Assembly: GCF_905171775.1 (NCBI RefSeq)
Contig: NC_053491.1
Location: 131,831,983-131,895,982, forward strand
Origin: Rana temporaria
Lineage: Eukaryota; Chordata; Amphibia; Anura; Ranidae
Reading direction: 5' to 3'
Length of the DNA stretch: 64,000 nt
Shown here: piece by piece, positions 11,287-22,635 of the stretch
Position numbering within the stretch: the stretch's first letter is position 1
Layout of the letters: each line of letters opens with the position of its first letter
Notes under the pieces: model-generated
Told to the model about the DNA's origin: nothing
The model's input: the letters and a program-made list of their open reading frames with translations, nothing else
Database searches by the model: none
Translations under genes and position numbers: made by a program

Positions 11287-12026
11287 ATCTTTTATTGTAT
11301 CAGATCACTATTTTATGGTTGCGGCTTGTATAATTTATTTATCTTTTATTTAATTCTTTGGTTGAATTTGGGATTCATATCAGCGCTTGAGTCATTCACT
11401 TATTATTATACACAAAATACATAGCAGCTTTTTAAAGGTCCTTGGGGTCTGTGTACATTTTTTATAAAAGAAGCCAGCATGGTAATTTGATTTGCTGGCA
11501 ATGTAAAACATGTTTTCTTTGTAAATGTCAATGCTTTAAAGAAAGAACTGATCCTGGCTGAATGGAATTAAAAAAAAAAAAAAATGTAAATGTTGTCTTC
11601 AAAGTTCACAACAGAATCTCTAAAATCTTAGCTCGGTTCCCTTCTACCTTCTTAGTGGAGTTTAAATCTTGCAGGGTAATCTGCAAGGGTCCATCGATGG
11701 CTGGTTCCGTTCAATGTATCAGGAACAATGACAACCCCTCCTTATATAAAGGGGGGACCAGCTGTCAAACTGACTGTGAAGCTGTACAAACTACACAGAG
11801 GGAGTCGCCAGATCAGGTCATGTGGATAGGGGGGGTGGCTTTGTTGATGAACATTTGGCACTGGTGCTGAGCTGGTGATGAATGGTTTTGCTTATCAACA
11901 AAACTATATGAACCCATGTCAGCACTGATGCTGACACTGGGATCAATGGTTGTAGCTAAACAAAGCTATGTTTTTTTTAATTACTTACTTAATTACTTAT
12001 AGTTGTTACTATATTTGCATTTAAAA
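11287..12026. other. Non-coding, nothing recognised
   Basis: Includes a short A-run near 11571 and a weak internal repeat at 11860-11970 (GATGAATGGTTTTGCTTATC-like and GATCAATGGTTGTAGCTAAA-like blocks). The open frame at 11562-11870 has no domain signature and starts in a poly-A run. Confidence 0.4.
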
Positions 12027-12030
12027 CTAA

Positions 12031-12596
12031 AGTGGATGTAAACCAGATTTTTTTTTTTATGTCACAATGTACAGTATAAGATTTTCTATCATTTGTGCCC
12101 AGTCTTGCCACACAGAGTTAATCCAGCTCTGAGAAATCCTCTTTTATTGTTCAGTGAAATAAAACAGACTTACAGAGAAAAACCTTAGTCCGACCCACCC
12201 CCTTTCTGTGAGTGACAGGTTATTTACATATCTCATGCACTAGCCTGGAGACAGGCATTATTTTTTAATTCCCACCCCGACTCCTTTTCTGAAGTCATGT
12301 GGTTACTTTTCTGAATTTTGACTGGATGTGAGTGATCATAACAGAATTTAGTGTAAGGAATACATAGGAAAAAATGCATGTTGACAAGGGGAGTGTAGAG
12401 GAGGGCGGGGAATCTACTGACATCACAACTCCATCCACAGAGCTCCAGACAACAGACTCACCCACATAATCTGCCGTTTTTCAGTTCTTATAACAGACAT
12501 TTGACAGGTAAAGATACATGCAGGAGGCATGTATATCCTTATATATCAGCACCATGGCAGTAGTTTAAAAAGGATGAGAGTGAGTTTCCATCCACT
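12031..12596. mobile_element. TTAA-flanked MITE, AGTGGATGTAAACC end
   Basis: Left end AGTGGATGTAAACC after a degenerate CTAA; right end GTTTCCATCCACT followed by TTAA (12597-12600). Interior non-coding. TTAA target sites are used by piggyBac and Kolobok superfamilies; I cannot tell which. Confidence 0.75.
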
Positions 12597-13300
12597 TTAA
12601 ATAGCCGCTACTCTGCACTAACTTTTAAAATCTAAATATAATAAATACATATATAAAAACATTATACATACAACTAATGCTGCATTAAATATTCCCCACA
12701 ATTAATACAAGTACATTTGTATTAAATATGAATTCAACTGCAGCAGTGTGCAAAAATCAAGCAATAAACATAATGTATAAAAAATTGCAATAGTAATAAT
12801 AAATATATGATCAGTGCAGGCATACATATTTTGACTGTACAATCAAGTGTCATTCTGATTATAACAGTTCACAGTCCTTAAAGGGTCACTAAAGGAAAAA
12901 ATTTTTTGCTGAAATTACTGTTTACAAAGTATAGAGACATACAAGTTAACTGATTCCTTTTAAAAATGATTAAAAATAGATTAAATTCAATCATATAATG
13001 TGAAAAAAGTCCTGATCCCCAGTGCAGTGAAGGAAACAGAAGAAACAGTCCATAAGTGTTGATCTAAGGCTGTGGTGACGATCCAATAGATAGAAAAACC
13101 TCCACCATAAATCAATATGTCTGCTTACCAGATATCCAGCGGTCTCTTAATTAAAAGAAGACCCCAGAAGGCGTGTGGGTAAACACTTTGGTAGTTGGAA
13201 TGTAGAAAGGCTGAATATCATGTACACCTCCGTCTCAAGCCAACAAACATTGTCCACTGCAGATATGCATTGCCATTGGTCAAACGAGAGAGCTTATGTT

Positions 13301-13334
13301 GACGTATTTTTCACGGAAATCACTGCTTCCTCAG
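13301..13334 (-). ncRNA. Hammerhead-ribozyme-like motif (left palindrome arm)
   Basis: Mirror copy of the motif at 13538-13571, created by the inverted repeat. Same boxes and same reservations. Confidence 0.4.
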
Positions 13335-13537
13335 GACCTTCTGTCTCTCACATAAATGCACATGACCAAAGAAATATATTCTGGTCATTGAACTCTCTGT
13401 CATATGGCTCTAGCCTTGACACTCTGTCCCAGTCCAGGCCTGCGACAGAGTGTCAAGGCTAGAGCCATATGACAGAGAGTTCAATGACCAGAATATATTT
13501 CTTTGGTCATGTGCATTTATGTGAGAGACAGAAGGTC

Positions 13538-13571
13538 CTGAGGAAGCAGTGATTTCCGTGAAAAATACGTC
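13538..13571 (+). ncRNA. Hammerhead-ribozyme-like motif (right palindrome arm)
   Basis: CTGAGGA (fits the conserved CUGANGA box) at 13538-13544, a 15-nt stem-II region, GAAA at 13560-13563, and a GTC cleavage-type triplet at 13569-13571, in the type I order. Stem I pairing is weak, so it may be decayed. Hammerheads with this compact form are known from Penelope-like elements. Confidence 0.45.
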
Positions 13572-14445
13572 AACATAAGCTCTCTCGTTTGACCAATGGT
13601 AATGCATATCTGCAGTGGACAATGTTTGTTGGCTTGAGACGGAGGTGTACATGATATTCAGCCTTTCTACATTCCAACTACCAAAGTGTTTACCCACACG
13701 CCTTCTGGGGTCTTCTTTTAATTAAGAGACCGCTGGATATCTGGTAAGCAGACATATTGATTTATGGTGGAGGTTTTTCTATCTATTGGATCGTCACCAC
13801 AGCCTTAGATCAACACTTATGGACTGTTTCTTCTGTTTCCTTCACTGCACTGGGGATCAGGACTTTTTTCACGTTTTAGATCATCTATGGACACTGATCT
13901 ATGTTATGACCTTTAGAATTTTTTTCTTTTTTGTATAGCGCATCTTGTTTTTTCTATTTTATGTTATTACTGTACAATATTTACAGGAAGGTGCAGCTTT
14001 ATTTACATTGATTTTGTTTATACATGTGTATTATTTATGAGCATTAGTTTGTTCATTTTTATATCTATTAGCGCAGTTGCTCCCACAAATTTTTTCCAAT
14101 CATATAATGTGCCTGCAGTTTCACTTTCGTTTTTAAACTGGTTTCATGTTTCTGTGAAGTAAAGAGACCCACCAAACAAAAACAAACAAATCCAGGGCAG
14201 TGTTTTGTTTTTAAAATGAATCTGGTTCTGAGGAGTTTTAGACACACAGCTTGGACCACAGTGAAAAGCTGCCATGAGATTTTTCATAAGGAGCCAGACA
14301 AGCAGGAAGTGTGGAGATCACAGCAGAATTACAGCAACTTCAAAATTACAGCAACTTCAAAGCAAAAACGAACAATGAGGACATGAAACCAGTACTGCAG
14401 TAAGGTAAAGGAAGCTATTTAGCTAAACATTCCTTTAGTGATCCT

Positions 14446-15143
14446 TTAAAACACATTTGTAGTGAAGCCTTCATGTGAAAGACACTGTTCAATAGTGTCA
14501 CAACAGTGCACTTGTGTTTCTCCAGCTCCCAACAGACAGGCACTCCCAGAATCTTTTTTTTTCAATTCTCTATTTAAGGCAACAGTACAGAGGTCCATGA
14601 TAAATGCTTAAGGGTCTCCGCTCAAGCTGTCAAGGTCCAATGAGTAGGATACTGCTGGCTAGCAAGTTTGCAGGCTGAGTAAATGTCCATCCAGACCCAA
14701 ATCATACTGTAAAAATAGGAAGAGATAGCTGACACACACCTCACCTGGTCCGAGTGGTTAGCAGGTAAAAGCAGCCTCAGCTTGATTCAACCAGATCACA
14801 ACTCCAACATGTTACACCCTGCCCTTGGGGCTTAATCATGGAGATGAGGGTCTGCTGGTGGCAGGGGAATAAATACTATCATCAGATCCCTAAGTATTGA
14901 TGTAGTTAAACCACTCAAAACGTTTAAAGAAACAGGTGAGTGAAAAACTGCAGTGTGTGGCAGTCCAAGCCCCTGAAAAGTAACCACAGTTAGGAACTTC
15001 ACGTGTTATATAGCAATAATGAGAACTGATAGACAATTTAGAGGCTTGCATACACAGGTGCAAAAAGTAAGCAGGGACTAAAAACAATACATTCAAAAAT
15101 AGTAAAAACATTGCATATGAAACGAAAAAAGAAAAAAAAAAGA
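14446..15143. other. Non-coding, possible Penelope-like or LINE 3' remnants
   Basis: Contains the decayed hammerhead-like motif at 14802-14843 and a T-run near 14551 that could be the tail of a minus-strand retroelement. No coding motif. Confidence 0.35.
14802..14843 (-). ncRNA. Decayed hammerhead-like motif
   Basis: On the minus strand: CTCC, then a degenerate first box (ATGATTA for CTGANGA), AGCCCC...GGG as stem II, GTAA for GAAA, ATGTT, then GGAG. The outer CTCC/GGAG pair forms a 4-bp stem I in the type I arrangement, which is the main support. Almost certainly inactive. Confidence 0.3.
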
Positions 15144-15489
15144 AAAAAAAATTACAAACTGCCACAAGCAATCCTACAAAAGCTTAATCCCCTAATAAAA
15201 AATAAAAAAATATTTAGTTATTGGTGTTTACTTTAAAATATGTAGTACGAAAAGCCTGTTAGCCTGAAGTAAGTACCCCACTCTGCACAGTGCTCTGGGG
15301 TCTCTGTATCCTGGTTTTTCAAAACAATGATGGGGGAAAGGAGGTGTAGGTTGGATGAAAAAAAAGGAGGGGTAGGGGTGGGGAAACCACTCCTCCAAGT
15401 CTCAGGTGGTCTTTAGTCCTCCACCAATGAAGTTGATCTGGGCTTTGTGTATCAAAGATGTACTCCACAGAATATACAAAATCATGTCA

Positions 15490-16025
15490 GTAGAACATTT
15501 TTTTTTTAAATTTCTACCTTAAGCTCCTCTCTGTCACAACCAGGTCCCCATTTCATTAATTAGAGCAAGTTTTTTCAACCAGATGGTGATCAATGGTGTT
15601 TTTTTTTCCCAAAGAAGCGAGATGCAGCTTCTTGTTGCAGCCACCAATAATGGTATAGTAGGTCGTCTGTAAGTCTTTCTTTAGATGGTATGGTGGTGCA
15701 ACAGAAATAATGCCGGGTCCCAAGAAAATTTATACAGTAAGTACATTTTTGAGTAATATGCTGAACATTAGCCCAGAAGTCATGAAGTAAGCAGTAGGAC
15801 CAAAAGACATGAAGCAGAGAGCCAACCTCTTCTCTGAATGTCCAGCACAGGTTAGAACATTAGGGAAACATCTTATGGATCCGTATGGGTGTGTATTACC
15901 AACTCATCAACAGCTTAAAGCCCATTTCCTGATATCTGGAGCTTAGGAGGTTTTATAAATGACAGAAGGATCCCCTCACCCTGCTTTCCTGAGAGAGTGA
16001 TTCCAAGGTTCCATTGTAGTAAGTG
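15490..16025 (-). pseudogene. L1/Tx1-like LINE ORF2 C-terminal fragment
   Basis: Read on the minus strand, this stretch gives in shifted frames the C-terminal region of an L1-clade ORF2: a histidine-phenylalanine-tryptophan-serine turn near 15810 (LLHVFWSY-like), then FWANVQHI, and a later FFGKKK stretch. In L1-type proteins this segment lies after the reverse transcriptase and holds a cysteine-rich region. Stops and shifts are frequent. It abuts the MITE at 16029-16559, and similar minus-strand sequence may resume at 16563-16690, so that MITE probably inserted into this LINE. Family call is moderately firm; exact ends are not. Confidence 0.6.
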
Positions 16026-16028
16026 TGA

Positions 16029-16559
16029 TGCCACGTACACACGATCATTTTTCGGGTTGTAAAAAATGAAGTTTTTTTTTAATGTCAATTAAAGCGATCA
16101 TGTGTGGACTTCAGAGCATTTTTAGGTTCTAAAAAACAGGCAAAAAAAATTGAAATTCGAACATGCTCTATTTTTTCACAATATTTTAAAGTTGTCGTTT
16201 TTAGGGTTGTAAAAAATGGTCGTGTGTGGGCTTTAACGACGTGAAAAATCTGTGCATGCTCAGAAGCAAGTTATGAGACGTGAGCTTCGAAATGGAGTAA
16301 GCACATTCATCACGCAGACAGAAAAGCTTGAATCGTCTTTTACTAACACGAAATCAGCTAAAGCAGCCCAAAGGGTGGCGTCATCCGAATAGAACTTTCC
16401 CTTTATAGTGCCGTCGTACGTGTTGCTAGAGCATTTTTTTTTCACGATCGTGTGTAGGCAAGGCCCTTTTAATGATCAAGTTGAAAAAAACATTGTTTTT
16501 TCAAGAGCCTGAAAAACGTTGTTTTTTACAACCCGAAAAATGATCATGTGTACGGGGCA
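16029..16559. mobile_element. GTACACACGATC-type MITE, TGA duplication
   Basis: Ends TGCCACGTACACACGATC and GATCATGTGTACGGGGCA; TGA on both sides (16026-16028, 16560-16562). The subterminal parts are themselves inverted (ATTTTTCGGGTTGT near 16047 and ACAACCCGAAAAAT near 16528). Non-coding. Confidence 0.9.
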
Positions 16560-16562
16560 TGA

Positions 16563-17031
16563 GAGTTAGTGTTTGTGCCAAAAGGAAATCACAGAGTAGG
16601 CCGGGTCATCAAAGATTTGTGATCTTGAAATCTAACGTCCAGGTGATACCTAATATCTAGCTTAAAAGAGTACATCATATTTCAAAGTTTGGAACCTGGG
16701 TTTAGCACTCAGCAGCTAATGGACCTCAATAAAGTGGTGGTGCCTTTCATAGATCTGGGATCGGCCAGCTGTCTGTGTGTGTATGTCCACCCTGGTAATA
16801 TCAGTCACTGTATAGCATTGCTTATGCCACTCCTGTTTACAATCTATCCTGAGTGTAAGATACCGATATGTTTGCCAAGTCTAAACATGTATTTGTATGA
16901 GCAATGTGAGCCCTTAAAGTCTGATATATCTGACCATGAGGCTTGTTGATAGTCTCCAAAACACAGAAACACAGACAGCGATATAGTTCTCCACAGTTAT
17001 ATTGCACAATCCATAAAGTTAATGTTCATTG
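16563..17031. other. Possible LINE remnant, otherwise nothing recognised
   Basis: The first ~130 bp may continue the minus-strand LINE split by the preceding MITE. The rest shows no motif I can name. Confidence 0.35.
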
Positions 17032-17076
17032 GCCCAGACGAAGCCCTGGTCAGTGGGAGGGGCAAAATGCATAGGC
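17032..17076 (+). ncRNA. Decayed hammerhead-like motif
   Basis: GCC, CAGACGA (one change from CUGANGA), AGCCC...GGGGC as a 4-bp or longer stem II, AAAATGCATA in place of GAAACGCGTA, then GGC closing stem I with the initial GCC. The three differences in the last box are exactly G-to-A or C-to-T changes at CpG positions, the usual decay route. Type I order. The 17077-17375 stretch downstream is presumably the rest of the same retroelement. Confidence 0.4.
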
Positions 17077-17375
17077 AGAGGAGTTCACGCCCCCCCCTTG
17101 TGGTCGGTGGTCTGACAGTATACCAGCGATGTCAGCTATCCTGTTATCAGGGGCCCCTATTGTGGCGTTCATTAATGTGAGAGACATAGCAGATGCTGAG
17201 GACCCCAAGATCTACAACATACAGCTGAAGTGGAGCAGAGCAGACACTTTGGAGGACTTATGGCGTATAGCTTATAGCTCACAATATCAAGAAACAATCA
17301 CTTTACCACTTCCCGCCCGTCCTTTAGCAGAATGACAGCTGAGCGGTGGTTCAGTTACTGTATTACTGTATTTCA
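17077..17375. other. Downstream part of a probable Penelope-like remnant
   Basis: Follows the hammerhead-like motif. A 68-codon open frame at 17129-17335 has no recognisable domain and is not called. Confidence 0.3.
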
Positions 17376-17433
17376 TTTTTTGTTCTGTATGTTAAAATTG
17401 CCTTTGTCAGGACTGGGATCTTAGAGTTAATCA
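17376..17433 (+). repeat. Short gypsy LTR-boundary fragment
   Basis: TTTTGTTCTGTATGTT followed by TGTCAGGACTGGGATCT is repeated, with small changes, at 20240-20284. The TGTCAGGACTGGG start resembles the LTR start at 3538. Only the boundary survives here. Confidence 0.5.
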
Positions 17434-17599
17434 AGGAGATCAGTGGAATTGAGATTGACTTGGACCCTTGGCAATGTGTATGACTGTGTGTCCCTAGCGT
17501 GTCATGATCCTACGGGTTAAAAATGACCACACCAGCCAAGCAGATACTGGCTGGAAAAAGCGCCCAGAGGCGATTCAGTTCGCATGCGTTGCGCTATAC

Positions 17600-18469
17600 A
17601 AGTCATTCATTCATTCAATGTCTGTTCCATGCAATGGCTATCCCTAGGAAGAAATACAAAACAGCAGTTATCCCAATACTACTAAATGCAGCGAACACAT
17701 TGAATCCTGAAAAGGTGGAATGGTTGAGGGAGGTAGAAAGAATAAGAATTATGGAGGAGGTAACGCACCAACATAAGGAATCTAAAAGTGGAGATATTAG
17801 AACTTGGAGGGGTTGGGCGGAGTTTAGAGTCTCTGGTTTATGTAGGCTATATGAGTAGGGAAGGCAGTACCTAAGGAACTTCGGTTTGTTTAGTTTAATA
17901 AAGGAGTAGGAGGCCTTCCCCTCCCCCTCCCCCCATTTGAGTTATTTTTTTTTTTCAGGAGGAGGTCAGTAGGTTTTGGGGTAAAAAGGGATATTTTTGC
18001 CCCCTTAAAATTAATAGAAATATATAGAAGTCACAGGAGTTAATTAAAGGATAAGATATGGGGTACACATGCACAATGCACTTTAAATAATATAGTATGG
18101 GTGGAAATAGGTAATGGGGTAAGAGAGTGACACTCTCGTCCCCTCATAACAACAAAAAATGGAGGTCACAGTCACTAAAGGATAAGAAATGGGAAATTGG
18201 GCACACAGCAATTTAATAGGTGGCAAGATGATTGTGGGTAGGGTTTTTTTTTCCCCATGGGAGGGGAGAGGGAAAGGAGAAGGCTGAGGTAGAAGAGAGA
18301 TGAAAAAACAGGAGGATGTAGGATAGACCCATATTGTTGTTATTGATGTTATTTGTGTTGCTGAATGCTGAATTCATTTTAAATGTGACCTTTTTTGTAT
18401 GCTTATTGGAAATGTAATATAAATTATATCTGTGTTTTAAAAAATTGAATATTTAAAAAAAAAAAAATG
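17600..18469 (+). mobile_element. 5'-truncated L1/Tx1-like LINE: ORF2 C-terminus and poly(A) tail
   Basis: An open frame ending at 17858 carries LLNAANTL, EWLREVERI and MEEVTHQ in order, then a tryptophan-arginine-glycine-tryptophan stretch near the stop. This is the arrangement of the extreme C-terminus of L1/Tx1-type ORF2 (after the cysteine-rich region). A non-coding 3' region of about 600 bp follows and ends in a 13-A run at 18457-18469. The upstream endonuclease and reverse transcriptase are missing, the usual 5' truncation of LINE insertions. I did not find a clear target-site duplication. Confidence 0.7.
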
Positions 18470-18524
18470 AAAGAATAGCGCTTGGTTGTACAGTTAGATA
18501 ACTTGTTTGTGCACTAAACAGCTT

Positions 18525-19256
18525 GGGGCAGATCCACAGACAGAGTACGCCGGCGTATCTACTGATACGCCGGCATACTTTCAAATTACCCGCGTCGTAT
18601 CTTTAGCTTGAATCCTCAAACCAAGATATGACGGCATCTGGGTTTGATCCAACAGGCGTACGGCTTCGTACGCCTTCGGATCGTAGATGCAATACTTCGG
18701 CGTCCGCTGGGTGGAGTTTGCGTCGTTTTCCGCGTCGGGTATGCAAATTAGCTATTTCCGACGATCCACGAACGTACGCGCGGCCGTCGCATTCTCTTAC
18801 GTCTTCTCTAGTCGGCTTTTTCCAGCGTATAGTTAAAGCTGCTTTTTTGCGGCGTATAGTTAGATTTGCCATGTTAAGTATGACCGTTGTTTCCGCTTCG
18901 AAATTAGAATTTTTTATTTTTTTTGCGTAAGTCTTCCGTGAATCGGGATGGACGTAAGTCACGTCTATGTTTAAAAAAATTACGTCCTTGCGACGTCATT
19001 TCGTGCAATGCACGGCGGGAAATTTAGAAACGGAGCATGCGCAGTTCATTCGGCGCAGGGACGCGCTTCATTTAAATGAAACACGCCCCCTAATTGCCGA
19101 TTTGAATTACGTGCCGTTACGCCGCCAGAGATAGACTACGCCGCCGTAACTTTTGGCGCGCAATCTTTTAGGATTCGAACCTAAGCCGGGAAAGTTACGG
19201 AATCGTAGCGTATTTCTGATACGCTGCGCGGGTGCAGATCTCTGTGGATCTTCCCC
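18525..19256. mobile_element. CpG-rich MITE, GGGGCAGATCCACAGA ends
   Basis: Terminal repeats GGGGCAGATCCACAGA and TCTGTGGATCTTCCCC match with one mismatch. The subterminal palindrome TACGCCGGCGTA and the block order tie it to the elements at 1-566, 6754 and 33591. Flanks (CTT / TTT) do not give a clean duplication. CpG density is far above the neighbours. Confidence 0.85.
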
Positions 19257-19278
19257 TTTGTGATCATTTATTTATTAA

Positions 19279-20225
19279 CCACTTCAGCCCGGACCATTTT
19301 GCTGGCCAAAGACCAGGCCACTTTTTGCGAATCGGCACTGCATCGCTTTAACTGACAATTGTGACATGATTCCCAAACAAAATAGACGTCTTTTTTTCCC
19401 CACAAATAGAGCTTTCCTTTGGTGGTATTTGATCACCTCTGCAGATTTTATTTTTTATGCTATAAACAAAAACAGAACGACAATTTTGAAAAAAATGCAA
19501 TATTTTTTTACTTTTTGCTATAATAAATATCCCCCAAAAATATATAAAAAAAAATTCCTCAGTTTAAGCCGTATTCTTCTACATTTTTTTGGTAAAAAAA
19601 TTGCAATAAGCGTTTGTTGATTGGTTTGCACAAAAGTTATAGCGTCTACAAAATAGGGGATAGTTTTATGGCATTTTTATAAAAATGTTTTTACTAGTAA
19701 TGGCGGCAATCAGCGATTTTTATAATGACTGCGACCTAATGGCGGACACATCGGACACTTTTGACACCATTTTGGAACTAGTAGTGCTATAAAAATGCAC
19801 TGATTACTATAAAAATGACACTGGCAGTCAAGGAGTTAACCTGTAGGGGCGCTGAAGGGGTTAAGTGTGACCTAAGGAGTGCTTCTAACTGTTAGGGGGC
19901 ATGGCTTGTCTTGACACGTCACTGATCGCTGTTCCCATTGACAGGGAACAGACGATCAGTGACAGTGTCACTAGGCAGAACAGGGAGATGCATGTTTACA
20001 CTTGCCTCTCCCCATTGTGCAGGTCTTTGACCCAATCACGGGACAACGGTGGACATCAAGTCCGTGGGGGCATGGTCACGGAGCTCTCGACAGGCCGCCG
20101 CCAGCGTGCGTGTGACCACATGCCCGGCAAATTAAAGGGGACGTATATATACTCCCATTTGCTTAGCCGCGCCATTCTGTCGATGTAAAAGTGCATGTGG
20201 CGGTTGACAAGCGGTTGACAAGCGG
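19279..20225 (+). mobile_element. Full-length TTAA MITE, CCACTT family
   Basis: TTAA at 19275-19278 and 20226-20229. Left end CCACTTCAGCCCGGACC, right end AAGCGG preceded by two AGCGGTTGACA units. The body has the CACAAATAGAGC...GTGGTATTTGATCACCTCTG block and the GTTATAGCGTCTACAAAATAGGGG block shared by all members. Non-coding; TTAA specificity suggests piggyBac-like or Kolobok-like origin. Confidence 0.9.
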
Positions 20226-20370
20226 TTAATGATATTGCATATTTTGTTCTGTATGTTTAATTGCCTTTGTCAGGACTGGGATCTGAAGCCAAAACCTCTG
20301 CTGCATCTGACACCTATCTTGTTTCTGGTGAACCTTGAACTCTTTGCTCCTCCCATGAACTTCCTGATTT

Positions 20371-20957
20371 AAAGGGTAAGTTCACTTTTGGGAATATGTT
20401 ACATATTCCGTATGATTTTAGTTTGGAACATGTAACATGTTACTAGTGCTGCAGCCATCGCCCTCTGCCCCCCTCCTCCCTGTGGCAGTGTCATTCAGAC
20501 ACACAGCTCTGTGTGTCTGAATGAACTACAAGCCTCAACATCCTTCAGTAGCTGTTGGCTTTTAGTTCTCAATGAATTACCAAGGCGCTGTGGAGCACTG
20601 TGGTAATTCATTGAGTCTTCCTGTCAGGGAGTATCTGCTTACCCTTACGGGATGTACGGGTTAGCCAATATACCATGGGTGCTCAACCTGTGGCTCTCCA
20701 GATGTTGCGGAACTACAATTCCCATGAGGCATTGCAAGCCGCTGACAGGTACAAGCATGTCTCCCAAAGGCTGAGGCATTATGGGAATTGTAGTTTTGCA
20801 ACAGCTGGAGAGCCACAGGTTGAGCACCCATGCAATATACTGACAGTATGCAGGGGACATGCATGGCGTCAGTGATCTGCTGGTTGGTGGTGCAATGCTT
20901 TCTAAGCTCCTACTACAAAAATATTAAATGCACATTTTTTACCTGCAAAAGTATGTA
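20371..20957. mobile_element. AAAGGGTAAGTTCAC-type MITE, right end decayed
   Basis: The left end is clear; the right side ends in TTTTTTACCTGCAAAAG, which is similar to the inside of the family, but the terminal repeat is gone. It hosts a smaller hAT MITE at 20674-20832. Confidence 0.5.
20674..20832. mobile_element. 159-bp hAT MITE, perfect 8-bp duplication
   Basis: Palindromic element with ends CATGGGTGCTCAACC / GGTTGAGCACCCATG extending inward through GTGGCTCTCCAG and CTACAATTCCCAT. The 8-bp CAATATAC is present on both sides (20666-20673, 20833-20840). Third level of nesting at this locus. Confidence 0.93.
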
Positions 20958-21130
20958 CATTTATTATTTCTGTTTGTGCTCTCTCAAGCCGATATCTTGC
21001 TCCTTTGTGCATCTGCAGCTGTTACCAACCTGTGGCTGGTTCCTTGAATATGCTTTTGCTTGATCCTAACCTGCAACCACCTATTACTGACCTTTGGCTT
21101 GTTTACTGACTTTGCTTCTGCTTGAACCTA

Positions 21131-22430
21131 GAAAGAAATGCTTACAAATAATACATTTAAAAATGCTAAACAGTAAAACATTTAGAGAGTATCCCTAATT
21201 CTTTGGATCAATTTAAAGCCAGTAATACACTTAAAAACCACCTAAAACCACATCATTTCAATGTCCTCATTGACAATGGTGCATTTTTCTGAAATGGCAA
21301 CTATGTGCATTGTTCCACTGGAAAATTCTGCAAAGTGAAAATATGTAATGCTAAATAATTATTATTTTTTTTTTGCTTATTTCGTTGCTTGACATAAAAA
21401 GTTTTAATTGCAAATATTTTTGTTGTATGCCATATTCCATTTAATAGGGATTTAATAACGATATATTAGAAACTTCAAAAATTCAATTGATTGATTTCCT
21501 GTTGCAGTATTTTTTAAAGCCAGGTGGATTTCACTCTTTTTATTTGTAGGCTTTGTGTTTTGAAGTAAGACACATCAAAACTACACTTGTCATCAGTCAG
21601 GTAAAATTTTAATAGAATATGACAAGAGGATAATTCTGTTGATTCATAGTTATGTATAATGAAATCATGTGCAGTCCTCTCTGTTTCTGTATTTTAGAAG
21701 ATCCACAAAGCCTTGTGCAACAGATGTTGGTCCCTCAGCTTTCTTTGTTTCTATAATCCTTTCTTAAAAGAATGAATCATAACTACTCACCCATGACCAC
21801 AAAAGTCCCATGGGGTATGGGGAGGGCCAAAGAAAAAAAAAGATATATAAGATAAAAACTGAAACATATTTGTGACAAAGAACAAAACCAGCAGGTTCTC
21901 TTCAAAATGTAATGCCATAAAAAAATATGGCCGCAATGCACAGGATGAATTAGGGTCATGCCAGACTGGCAGCTGAGTCTTGTGATGTTAGCTGCACTTC
22001 TGCTCTTGTCTTGCACATTGTTTATTCTATACATTAATCATTCTCTCTTCTCCATTATATAAAATTATTACTCCCATTACACTGGAAACTAATTGCAACA
22101 GGTTAAAGCAATCAATAAACTACTGTCACTCTCCATTAAATACTGTGTAGTTCCCAAAGCCTGCACTGTTTTCTTCGTTCTTTATCCCTGCCTTCTGCAT
22201 TACGGATAACATTCACAGTAGAAGGAATCTTATTGGTGATTGTTTGAAAAGTTTTAGCTATCTCAGGCTTGCTATATGTGAGAATATACATCTCAATGAT
22301 TAATTTTTTAAGACACCTGCCAGTACTCACTCTTGACCCCCTCTTGAAATTTAAATCATGTGCTTTCAAAGGTTTCCCATTATGCGTGGAACTACTATTA
22401 CAATGCATGTGCTCTCTTTAACCATGAGCA
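21131..22430. other. AT-rich non-coding stretch, nothing recognised
   Basis: No terminal repeats, tandem repeats or coding motifs noticed. Possibly unique host DNA. Confidence 0.45.
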
Positions 22431-22635
22431 GGGGAAGAGGAGGGCAGTAGGACTATTGCGGTACAAGGTGAGTAGGTAAACTCAAAGAGAGCAATTATAA
22501 TAAAAAATATAAATTTATTAACATAGTATCAAAAATAAAAGACATAAAAACAACATGGACAATAAAGTACAGTACAAACAGCGTGACAAGCCATGCGTGT
22601 CACCGATATTTGATGATCCCTTGGGGGAAGATCAC
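22431..22635 (-). repeat. Inverted left arm of the 22.4-24.6 kb insertion
   Basis: Reverse complement of 24406-24609. Shared landmarks include GTGATCTTCCCCC and TTTACCTACTCAC. Differences are scattered single bases. Confidence 0.9.

Larger units (their letters stand above)
13003..13869. repeat. Near-perfect 426-bp inverted repeat, 15-bp spacer
   Basis: Left arm 13003-13428, right arm 13444-13869, spacer 13429-13443. Reading the arms against each other I found equal length, no indel and one mismatch (the GCATTGCCATTGG versus GCATTACCATTGG position). A 94-95 codon open frame appears in mirrored form on both strands because of the symmetry and is not evidence for a gene. Confidence 0.95.
13003..14096 (+). 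mobile_element. Penelope-like (non-LTR) insertion with 15-bp target duplication
   Basis: The 15-bp host sequence CAATCATATAATGTG occurs at 12988-13002 and again at 14097-14111, directly bounding this block. A variable-length duplication of this size points to target-primed reverse transcription rather than a cut-and-paste transposon. The block is a 426-bp inverted repeat (13003-13869) followed by 227 bp of unique 3' sequence ending near TTGCTCCCACAAAT. No open reading frame of reverse transcriptase is present. The Penelope-like label is an inference from the hammerhead-like cores in both arms and the inverted-arm architecture seen again at 22431-24609 and 55088-55933. Confidence 0.65.
12882..14445. 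mobile_element. TTAA-flanked MITE, AGGGTCACTAAAGG ends, split by an insertion
   Basis: TTAA at 12878-12881 and 14446-14449 bound terminal repeats AGGGTCACTAAAGG and CCTTTAGTGATCCT. The host element proper is 12882-13002 plus 14112-14445; a 1.1-kb Penelope-like insertion lies between, flanked by a 15-bp repeat of host sequence. Confidence 0.88.
20240..21130 (+). repeat. Gypsy LTR region split by nested MITEs
   Basis: TGTCAGGACTGGGATCTGAAG starts at 20268, and a CTTGGCTT/CTGACTTTGCTTCTGCTTG-type stretch at 21070-21130 reads as the continuation of the same LTR. The middle is occupied by the MITE at 20371-20957. End positions approximate. Confidence 0.5.

Noticed and set aside
13175..13697. Two nearly identical 95-codon frames on opposite strands
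   Set aside because: Mirror images produced by the inverted repeat, not a duplicated gene.
17129..17335. Possible exon encoding MSAILLSGAPIVAFINVRDI
   Set aside because: Plausible-looking peptide but downstream of a decayed hammerhead-like motif in probable retroelement DNA; no homology I can name.
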